Source: Ralstonia sp. A12 (lineage in GTDB: Bacteria; Pseudomonadota; Gammaproteobacteria; Burkholderiales; Burkholderiaceae). From it: DNA of 64,000 bases. This document shows, piece after piece, positions 57,890 through 64,000 of the stretch (positions are counted from its first letter, which is position 1; each line of letters opens with the position of its first letter). The notes under the pieces are model-generated. The model saw nothing but the letters and a program-made list of their open reading frames with translations, did not search any database and was not told the DNA's origin. The stretch covers positions 1 through 64,000 of the forward strand of contig NZ_JSZO01000020.1 in NCBI RefSeq assembly GCF_000801955.1, read 5' to 3'. The position numbers and the translations under genes were made by a program.

Positions 57890-58549
57890 ATGAAGATTGC
57901 TTTTCTTGGCGGTGGAAATTTCGGCGGCAATCTGGCCGACCTGCTCGCGGCTGCCGGTCACGATGTGGTGGTTGGATTGCGCGATGTCACGCATGCGCGC
58001 TCCGGCGCCAACTATCGTGTGACGTCGTTGGAAGAGGCTGCCGCACATGGTGACGTTGTCGTGATCGCCATCCTGTACCAAGCGTGCGCCGACACGCTAC
58101 CGCCGCTGGCAGCGCAACTGAGCGGCAAGATCGTCGTGGATGCGACCAATGCGCTGCAGGACGACTGGTCACCACTGCCGCTCGGGGCATTCGCTTCCGC
58201 CGCCGAGACACTACGCCACCTGCTCCCCGCCTCCAGGCTCGTGAAGGCGTTCAACACGGTCTTTGCCGACATCATGACGCGGGAGCGGCTTAACCGCGGT
58301 GGACAGCCGGTGACGGCATTCATCGCCGGCGACGATGCGCAGGCCAACGCTGTCGTCGCGGGCATTGCCGCAAGCGCGGGATTCGCCCCGGTCGTCACAG
58401 GCCCCTTGAGCAACGCGCGCTATCTTGAGGCCATAGCGCATCTCAATATTCAGATCGCGGTGCGCCGGGGCGGCGGGACAGATGCCGGATTCGTCTATCA
58501 CCAGGCGCGCGGGACACGGCCACCGCAAACTGTCCAGCAACACGTCTGA
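57890..58549 (+). CDS. NADPH-dependent F420 reductase-like / F420-type NAD(P)-binding oxidoreductase
   Basis: 219 residues from ATG 57890. Rossmann fold MKIAFLGGGNFGGNLADLLA (GxGxxG type as GGGNFGG) followed by VVVGLRD and a VVVIAILYQA segment; DATNALQDDWSPL and a KAFNTVFADIM motif match the F420_oxidored (PF03807) group, which in bacteria without F420 usually binds NADPH. Substrate unknown; often controlled by HxlR or MarR regulators responding to quinones or aldehydes. A GTG three codons upstream is possible but the fold begins at M. Confidence 0.82.
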   Translation: MKIAFLGGGNFGGNLADLLAAAGHDVVVGLRDVTHARSGANYRVTSLEEAAAHGDVVVIAILYQACADTLPPLAAQLSGKIVVDATNALQDDWSPLPLGAFASAAETLRHLLPASRLVKAFNTVFADIMTRERLNRGGQPVTAFIAGDDAQANAVVAGIAASAGFAPVVTGPLSNARYLEAIAHLNIQIAVRRGGGTDAGFVYHQARGTRPPQTVQQHV

Positions 58550-58565
58550 CCCGCCAGAAAACGCA

Positions 58566-58594
58566 AAAGGCCCCGATCAATCCGGGGCCCTTTG
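58566..58594 (+). terminator. Bidirectional hairpin terminator
   Basis: AAAGGCCCCG / CGGGGCCCTTT stem with a six-base loop. Short T run, so it may act on both strands between the reductase and the convergent symporter gene. Confidence 0.7.
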
Positions 58595-58656
58595 CATCTC
58601 TGGGCCTGTTCGAGAGCCCAGCACCTCACGCCGTCAGATGACAGCGTTGTACTGCG

Positions 58657-59940
58657 TTATACCGAAGGCTGAGCAGGCGCTGCGACGCCCGCCGACTCCA
58701 CTTCACTCACCTCGTCTTCCGCCGGCTCATACTTCGCCACCACGGCAGTCGCCAGGCTGTTGCCGATCACGTTGGTGGCCGTGCGGCCCATGTCGAAGAA
58801 CTGGTCGATGCCGATGATCAGCAGCAGACCGGCCTCAGGCAAGTGGAACATCGGCAGCGTGGCCGCCACCACCACCAGCGAAGCACGCGCCACACCGGCC
58901 ATGCCCTTGCTCGTGAGCATCAGCACCAGCAGCAGCGTCAGTTGCTGCGTAAAGCCCATCTCGATGTTGTAGGCCTGCGCGATAAACAGCACCGCAAACG
59001 CCTGGTACATCATCGAGCCGTCGAGGTTGAACGAATAACCCAGCGGCAGCACGAAGCTGGCCACGCGCTTGGGCACGCCAAACTTCTCCAGCGCTTCCAT
59101 CGTCTTCGGGTAGGCCGATTCGCTGCTTGCGGTCGCAAAGGCCAGCATGGTCGGCTCGCGGATCAGGCCAAGCAGTCGGCCCAGCGAGCGCCCCAGCAGC
59201 ACGTAGCCGACGAAGAACAGGATCGCCCACAGCAGCGCCAGGCCCAGGTAGAACTCGCCGATCAGCTTGCCGTAGGTCCACAGCACGCCCACGCCTTCCA
59301 CCGTAATGGCCGCCGCCATGGCAGCGAACACGCCCAGCGGTGCAAAGCGCATCACGTAATCGGTAATGCGGAACATCAGCTTGGTCAGCTCTTCCAGGCC
59401 ACGGCCGATCACGCTCTCCATCGGGTTCTTCATGGTCGACAGCGCGGCGCCGAAGAACAGCGAGAACACCAGGATCTGCAGGATTTCGTTGTTGGCCATC
59501 GCCTCAACGATGCTGCGCGGGAAGACGTGCGTGATGAAGGCCTTGAGCGTGAAGTCACCGGTCTTCAGGCCCGAGGTGGCCGACACGTCAGGCAGCGCCA
59601 GGTTCATGTGCATGCCCGGCTGGAAGAAGTTGACCAGCAGCATGCCCAGCGCCAGCGACGTGGCCGACGCGCAGACAAACCAGATCATCGCGCGCAGACC
59701 GACGCGGCCAACCGCATTGCCACCGCTCATGCTCGCCAGCCCCGTCACCAGGGTCGAGAACACCAGCGGCGCGATGATCATCTTGATCATGCGCAGGAAG
59801 ATGTCGGTGATGATGCTGAAGTACGACGCGATGTCCTTGGCCGCCGCAGCGTCCTTGGCGTATTCGTGGCAGCCCCAGCCGACGGCAATGCCCAGCACCA
59901 TGGCAATGCCGATATGGGAGGTCAGACGTTTGGTGTTCAA
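58657..59940 (-). CDS. Dicarboxylate/amino acid:cation symporter (DctA/GltP family)
   Basis: 427 residues with a TTG start at 59940 (TTGGAGAAAG ribosome-binding site). Eight-helix SDF fold: LRMIKMIIAPLVFSTLVTGL, MENPMES-like pore region read here as MKNPMESVIG, SGM-type loop TASSESAYPKTMEALEKFGV (HP1-HP2), NLDGSMMYQAFAVLFIAQAY. Takes up C4-dicarboxylates (fumarate, succinate, malate) or glutamate with Na+/H+. The 22 codons upstream of TTG are rejected for lack of hydrophobic fit. A TTGCAT-rich inverted-repeat pair lies upstream. Confidence 0.9.
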   Translation of the reverse strand: MNTKRLTSHIGIAMVLGIAVGWGCHEYAKDAAAAKDIASYFSIITDIFLRMIKMIIAPLVFSTLVTGLASMSGGNAVGRVGLRAMIWFVCASATSLALGMLLVNFFQPGMHMNLALPDVSATSGLKTGDFTLKAFITHVFPRSIVEAMANNEILQILVFSLFFGAALSTMKNPMESVIGRGLEELTKLMFRITDYVMRFAPLGVFAAMAAAITVEGVGVLWTYGKLIGEFYLGLALLWAILFFVGYVLLGRSLGRLLGLIREPTMLAFATASSESAYPKTMEALEKFGVPKRVASFVLPLGYSFNLDGSMMYQAFAVLFIAQAYNIEMGFTQQLTLLLVLMLTSKGMAGVARASLVVVAATLPMFHLPEAGLLLIIGIDQFFDMGRTATNVIGNSLATAVVAKYEPAEDEVSEVESAGVAAPAQPSV

Positions 59941-60085
59941 GACTTTCTCCAAGGAATACCGTGGCCCGATCCGAAAGTCGGCGGCGCGCGGAGACGCGGA
60001 TCTCATCAGGGCCAGGGCGACCCCATTTCGTCACGCTTTGTAAAAAGCGAGGATATTAGACAAGCAGATGACGATCGTTATGTCG

Positions 60086-60115
60086 ATGTTGCATAGCAAC
60101 ATGCAAATTTTGCAT
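60086..60115 (+). promoter_or_regulatory. Paired TTGCAT/ATGCAA inverted repeats upstream of the symporter gene
   Basis: ATGTTGC-ATA-GCAACAT (60086-60102), overlapping ATGCAA-ATT-TTGCAT (60101-60115). TTGCAT occurs three times on either strand in 30 bases, about 150 bases before the TTG start. Candidate regulator site. The rest of the 59941-60316 gap holds no gene. Confidence 0.45.
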
Positions 60116-60316
60116 AGATAGCCATGCGCTGGCTGACGGCCAGTAGCGATACCGCACAGGCATTGGAATCGCGCAACTTCGTTGGGATTATTGACCGGCG
60201 CGCAATGCCGTCGGCGCATACCAACATGCGCCCTTTAGCGCACACGCGATACGTCGCGCGCAGCACTCGCTTGGCTGCTACGATCGTGTGCTGAATTCGC
60301 CACCGGAACCCCAACG

Positions 60317-60676
60317 ATGAAGATGACCCCGTTTGCTTTCGGCACGACCGACTGGTCTGCCGTTGAGCCCACCGAGCACACCGGCCAAATGGACGAAAGC
60401 GGCAAAGGCGGCATGGCCTACTGGCGCACGCGCTATTTCGGCGACGAGCCGAACCGCATCCGCGTGCGCATGGTCGAGTACACGCCCGGCTACCTGGCCG
60501 ACCACTGGTGCAAGAAAGGTCACATCCTGTTCTGCCTGGATGGCGAACTGGAAACCACGCTGGAAGACGGTCGCAAGTTCACGCTCACGCCCGGCATGAG
60601 CTACCAGGTCGGCGATGACGCCGAGGCGCACCAGTCTTATACGAAGACGGGTGCGCGGCTCTTTATTGTTGATTGA
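60317..60676 (+). CDS. DHCW-motif cupin fold protein
   Basis: 119 residues, single cupin beta-barrel. The name-giving DHWCKKGHI motif is at about residues 61-69, followed by LFCLDGELETTLEDG and GDDAEAHQSYTKTGA. Metal-binding His and Cys residues are in place, but the enzymatic role in this family is unknown. Two in-frame ATGs (60317, 60323) are equally possible. Followed after 14 bases by the convergent AAA ATPase gene. Confidence 0.92.
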   Translation: MKMTPFAFGTTDWSAVEPTEHTGQMDESGKGGMAYWRTRYFGDEPNRIRVRMVEYTPGYLADHWCKKGHILFCLDGELETTLEDGRKFTLTPGMSYQVGDDAEAHQSYTKTGARLFIVD

Positions 60677-60690
60677 TCAGCGCGGTGCAG

Positions 60691-63006
60691 TCAGGGCGAC
60701 CTGAAGCCAATCGACCGGTGCTCGCGCAACTCCGGCTTGATGGAATGTTCCTGCCGCAACTGCGCGAGGAACGCCTCGGGGTCGAGCGCCTCACCCAGCA
60801 GCACGGACTGCTGTTTGACCACCGCAAAATCCCCCGGCGTTAGCATGTCGAGCGAGGCCAGAATCTCGCGCCAGATCGGCTTCAGCAATTGCGCATCGCC
60901 GCCCAGCGCCTCGGCAATGAACATCTGCTCGCGCTGCGCCCGTACCAGCGGCTTGAAGCGGATCTTGAACGCAAACCGCCGCAGCGCCGCCTCGTCGAGT
61001 CGATCAAACAGGTTGGTCGTGCAGATGAAGATGCCGTCAAAGCGCTCCATGCCCTGCAGCATCTCGTTGACTTCCGACACCTCGTAATTGCGCACCGCGC
61101 CCTGGCGGCTCTGCATGAAGCTGTCGGCCTCGTCGAGCAGCAGGAGCGCACGCTCTTCTTCAGCGCGCGCGAACATCGCCGCAATCTGCTGCTCCGTCTC
61201 ACCAACGTACTTGCTCATCAAATCTGATGCGCGGCGGATCATCAGCGGCATGTCGAGCTGGCTGGCGATGTACTCGGCCAACACGGTCTTGCCTGTGCCC
61301 GGCGGCCCGAAGAAGCACAGCGTGCCGCGCATGCGCGCGCGCAGCGCTTCAATCACACGCTCAACCGGGAAGCGCGTCTCCAGATTCAAATAGTCGAGCT
61401 TGTATTCGGTCACGACGCGATGCGCCTGCACTTCCGGACGCAAGCCCATCGCCTGATCCGCGTGATCAAGCTGGCGCACGATCAACGATTCCGCAGACTC
61501 CTCCATCGCCGGCTGCGTCAGGCGCGCAAAGCGTGCGGCCGAGTCGATCTGCGCGGGCGTGAGCGTCTTGCGCGCCGCCAGCTTGGCCATGAAGGCGTCC
61601 GACACCTCCAGCCCTTCCAGGTGCTTGCGGATGATGCTCTCGCGCACTGTCGGCGGCGGCACTTTCAACTCCAGGTGGAACTGGAAGCGCCGCAGATATG
61701 CCGGGTCGATCTGCCGGATCGAGTTCGACACCCAGATCACCGGCACCGGGTTCTGCTCCAGCGTCTGGTTGACCCACGCCTTGCCGTTGACGGAGCCACG
61801 TGGTTCTTCATGTCCGAACAGGCTCATCAGCTCACGCGTCGGGCCGGGGAACACGTCTTCCACTTCATCAAACAACAACACGGCACCGGGTCGCCCGCGC
61901 AGGAAGGCCTGCGAGACCTGCAGCGAGCGGTAGCGGTCCTTGCCGGAGAGGCTGTTGCCGTCCTTGTCGAGGCAATCCACTTCATAGAGTTCGCAACCGG
62001 CATCGCGCGCCAGCACGCGCGCCAGTTCGGTCTTGCCGGTACCAGGCGCGCCGTAGAGCAGGATGTTCACGCCCACGGCACGCGTCTGCGAGGCGTTCTC
62101 CAGCAAGGCACTCAGGTAGCGGGCATCGGTCTCGACATGCGGATAGTCGGATTGCGCCAGCGTGGTCGGCGGCGCAGGGCGCGTGAAGACGGCCATCATC
62201 TCCGCCTCGCTCGCGTAGTCGCCCAGCAACACGTGCAGCAGGCGATCGGAGATGCGCATCAGGTCGCCCAGATCAGTGACGCTGTTCTCGGGCAGTGGCG
62301 GCTCGATCAGGCCCAGCGTTTCCAGGCGCGAGCCGGGGCGCAGAGAAGCCGCCACGTCAGCGGTGCTCGCACCCGCCAGACCCGCCAGCAACTGGAACGC
62401 CTCCTGGCTGTGCGCGACCTTGCAATCGACCATCACGGCGCGCAGGTCGCGCTTGTACTTCACCAGCGATGCAAACAGCAGCAGCGCGCGTTCATGCGGC
62501 GGCAGGCCCAGCACGCGCGCCAGCATGTCAATGTTGCCGACCAACAGCACGCGCTCGCTGGAGAGCCGCTCGCCCAGCGCATCACACGATGCACCGAACA
62601 CGGTGAACATGTCCTTGGCGTGGTGTTTGACGTACTCGTCGAGGTAGTAGAACAGCGAGCTTTCATCAAACGCGCTGCTCCACTGGCCGTGGCGATCCAT
62701 GAACGTGGGCAGATCCAGCTTGCCGACGGCGCGCCAGCCCGGCATGTCGGCGCATCGCGCAGCCAGAAAACGCTGCAGGCGCTGGATGACCGTCACGGGC
62801 CAGATCAGCTCGGGCGCGCAGACGGTAAGGATGTCGTTGATGTTGGTACGCAGATTGAAGCGCAGGCCCATCGCACAGACGGTGCGCAACGCAAATTGCG
62901 CGCACATGGAGTCCAGCGACGACAACAGCGATTGAGGCTGCCTGCCGCCTGTGGGGACGAACGTACCATCGTCGGCGTCGTCCAGGCTGAGGTTGGCATC
63001 ATCCAT
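60691..63006 (-). CDS. Tandem AAA+ ATPase of unknown function
   Basis: 771 residues. The first ~290 residues have no recognised domain and are helical. AAA domain 1: Walker A GAPGTGKT at 319-326, Walker B LLFDEVED at 377-384, sensor WVSNSI near 426-431. AAA domain 2: Walker A GPPGTGKT at 567-574, Walker B LLLLDEAD at 621-628, CTTN sensor 1 near 662, and an arginine-finger-like ALRRFAF. Both ATPase sites look intact, the second being of the classical CDC48-like kind with GETEQQI. Resembles proteobacterial 'AAA family ATPase' proteins of unknown job. It may act as a segregase/unfoldase on protein complexes; no partner nearby. Confidence 0.9.
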   Translation of the reverse strand: MDDANLSLDDADDGTFVPTGGRQPQSLLSSLDSMCAQFALRTVCAMGLRFNLRTNINDILTVCAPELIWPVTVIQRLQRFLAARCADMPGWRAVGKLDLPTFMDRHGQWSSAFDESSLFYYLDEYVKHHAKDMFTVFGASCDALGERLSSERVLLVGNIDMLARVLGLPPHERALLLFASLVKYKRDLRAVMVDCKVAHSQEAFQLLAGLAGASTADVAASLRPGSRLETLGLIEPPLPENSVTDLGDLMRISDRLLHVLLGDYASEAEMMAVFTRPAPPTTLAQSDYPHVETDARYLSALLENASQTRAVGVNILLYGAPGTGKTELARVLARDAGCELYEVDCLDKDGNSLSGKDRYRSLQVSQAFLRGRPGAVLLFDEVEDVFPGPTRELMSLFGHEEPRGSVNGKAWVNQTLEQNPVPVIWVSNSIRQIDPAYLRRFQFHLELKVPPPTVRESIIRKHLEGLEVSDAFMAKLAARKTLTPAQIDSAARFARLTQPAMEESAESLIVRQLDHADQAMGLRPEVQAHRVVTEYKLDYLNLETRFPVERVIEALRARMRGTLCFFGPPGTGKTVLAEYIASQLDMPLMIRRASDLMSKYVGETEQQIAAMFARAEEERALLLLDEADSFMQSRQGAVRNYEVSEVNEMLQGMERFDGIFICTTNLFDRLDEAALRRFAFKIRFKPLVRAQREQMFIAEALGGDAQLLKPIWREILASLDMLTPGDFAVVKQQSVLLGEALDPEAFLAQLRQEHSIKPELREHRSIGFRSP

Positions 63007-63246
63007 GGTCGCCCCCTATTCACCGCTTCCCCGTTCACGGTTGGCCGGCCGGTCACCGTGTTTGAATGCTTTTCATCCTAGCGTGTTTGCGCTTACTGCG
63101 TACCCGGGTCGACCCCCATGTCCGCAAGTTGCGAGCCCGTGAAACCCAAACGGCCAAAGCGCCTGGGCAGACAGTTCTCCGCTATCCGTCATCTGGATGT
63201 GCAGCCCACCCCACGAAAGACGTGGAAAGAATCAGGGGATTCTTCG

Positions 63247-63265
63247 CAAATAGGAATCATTATCG
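63247..63265 (+). promoter_or_regulatory. Fur box upstream of tonB
   Basis: Matches 14 of 19 positions of the Fur consensus (ending AATCATTATC). A TATACT -10-like element follows at 63269-63274, so iron-loaded Fur would block the promoter of the small gene and tonB. Confidence 0.75.
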
Positions 63266-63278
63266 TTTATACTTTTTC

Positions 63279-63295
63279 CTATTGCTGCAATAGGC
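63279..63295 (+). repeat. Small inverted repeat next to Fur box
   Basis: CCTATTG-CTG-CAATAGG perfect 7-bp arms, just downstream of the -10 element; it would lie at or near the transcription start or 5' leader of the tonB operon. Confidence 0.4.
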
Positions 63296-63359
63296 TGAAA
63301 CAAAGTCGCACCCCGACTGTCGCAACACTGTTGCATGTTGCGGGCCTAAAATACCTGTC

Positions 63360-63464
63360 ATGCCGACGGCGACCCCGCCGGCACCAACGCTAGGCGCCAT
63401 GGAACTGCTCCTGAGTCTGCTCATTAGCATCGGAGTTTCACTCATCGTCTTCGGCAAACGCTGA
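63360..63464 (+). CDS. Small membrane peptide ORF before tonB
   Basis: 34 residues; from internal Met 14 it reads MELLLSLLISIGVSLIVFGK, a single hydrophobic helix with a basic end. Placed between the Fur box and tonB, 73 bases before tonB start, and probably in the same transcript. Short hydrophobic leaders of this kind occur before tonB/exbBD in Burkholderiaceae, but no evidence of translation exists here. Confidence 0.45.
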   Translation: MPTATPPAPTLGAMELLLSLLISIGVSLIVFGKR

Positions 63465-63537
63465 AGCCGAGTCTGTTTGATCCACCCTCCACCGCCGCGT
63501 CGCCATATTTTTTTCCGCTCTCGATTCCCGGTCGTTG

Positions 63538-64000
63538 ATGATTCACCCTCGTACTCTCAAGATTCTGGTGGTCGTGCTGTTGCTGCACGCGGGCGTGCTG
63601 ATGCTGATTCAGCTTGGCCTGATCCAGTCGCCACTGAGCAAGGAGGAGCCGCCTGAACTGCAGGTCAACCTCATCCCCGCCACGCCGGAACCCATCAAGC
63701 AGCCGGAGCCGCCCAAGCAGCAGCCGGTCAAGCAAGAGGCGCCCAAGCAGGTGAACATCGTCAAGCCGGTGCCGCAACCCAAGCCGACCCCGATGCCGAC
63801 GCCCACCCTGCCGCCGTCGGACAACGCGCCCGTAGCGCCCGCCACACCGCCTGCGCCGCCGGCGCCGCCTGCTGAACCTGCACCCGCGCCAGCCGCAGCA
63901 CCGAGCGGCCCGATCAGCGTCGGCATCAACGACATCCAGTGCAGCGATCCGCAGCCGGCATATCCGTCGATGTCGCAAAAGATGGGTGAGGAAGGCCGCG
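63538..64000 (+). CDS. tonB: TonB energy transducer, partial (runs off window end)
   Basis: First 154 codons visible. Short cytoplasmic start, one membrane helix (ILVVVLLLHAGVLMLIQLGL, about residues 9-28), then a Pro/Lys/Glu-rich periplasmic spacer (EPPKQQPVKQEAPKQ, PKPTPMPTPTLPPSD, PAPPAPPAEPAPAP) and the beginning of the TonB C-terminal domain at DPQPAYPSMSQKMGEEGR. Transfers proton-motive energy to outer-membrane receptors for iron complexes. Fur box upstream fits iron control. exbB/exbD would be expected beyond the window. Confidence 0.93.
   Translation, partial: MIHPRTLKILVVVLLLHAGVLMLIQLGLIQSPLSKEEPPELQVNLIPATPEPIKQPEPPKQQPVKQEAPKQVNIVKPVPQPKPTPMPTPTLPPSDNAPVAPATPPAPPAPPAEPAPAPAAAPSGPISVGINDIQCSDPQPAYPSMSQKMGEEGR

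Noticed and set aside
61420-63081. 553-codon plus-strand frame over the AAA ATPase gene
   Set aside because: Gln/Arg/His-rich shadow; the minus strand has two complete AAA domains.

Overview
The window is GC-rich chromosomal DNA of a betaproteobacterium in the Burkholderiaceae. Ralstonia (R. pickettii / R. insidiosa group) is the most likely genus, judged from the protein flavour (LpxO-like hydroxylase, PHB depolymerase, acs next to a VC_2705-type symporter, paired CMD/AhpD proteins, DHCW cupin) and gene order. This is inference from recognised protein families; no database search was run.

Layout. (1) 1-2.1 kb: poorly coding, AT-richer DNA with one orphan methyltransferase, ending at tRNA-Val(CAC). 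(2) 2.2-9.2 kb: a tight minus-strand operon (NUDIX protein, purU, dnaQ), two hypotheticals, an LpxO-type lipid A hydroxylase, a YSC84-type lipoprotein and an orphan branched-chain-type solute-binding protein. (3) 9.4-20.0 kb: a compact, translationally coupled plus-strand cluster: LysR regulator, flavoprotein monooxygenase, complete dipeptide/nickel-type ABC importer, an unusual esterase-CMD fusion and an AhpD-like protein. It looks like an uptake-plus-oxidation pathway for an unknown substrate and is the best candidate here for an undescribed system. (4) 20.0-22.8 kb: a Tat-exported molybdenum hydroxylase of the isoquinoline oxidoreductase type. (5) 23.2-28.0 kb: a BvgS-like phosphorelay kinase with two paralogous FixJ/NarL-type response regulators. 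(6) 28.3-34.5 kb: a NUDIX protein, a classical autotransporter, an outer-membrane barrel and an M23 peptidase.

(7) 34.8-41.5 kb: a decaying genomic island at tRNA-Ser(GGA). It holds an integrase stub cut by an IS3-family remnant, broken SRAP, lipase and second-integrase genes, one intact acyltransferase and one acyltransferase-SGNH gene split by a frameshift. (8) 41.6-48.4 kb: a CocE/NonD-type lipoprotein hydrolase, a chemoreceptor with a sigma-28-like promoter, and a PHB depolymerase followed by a frameshifted remnant. (9) 48.4-64 kb: housekeeping and transport genes: acetate symporter and acs, DMT exporter, M50 protease, UPF0114 protein, class I fumarase, murI, HxlR regulator with a divergent reductase, DctA-type symporter, cupin, a tandem AAA ATPase, and the start of tonB behind a Fur box.

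Start codons were moved inward from the longest open frame where a ribosome-binding site, signal peptide or family N-terminus called for it (dnaQ GTG, lpxO TTG, MCP GTG, dctA TTG and others). No rRNA, CRISPR array or complete prophage was seen.
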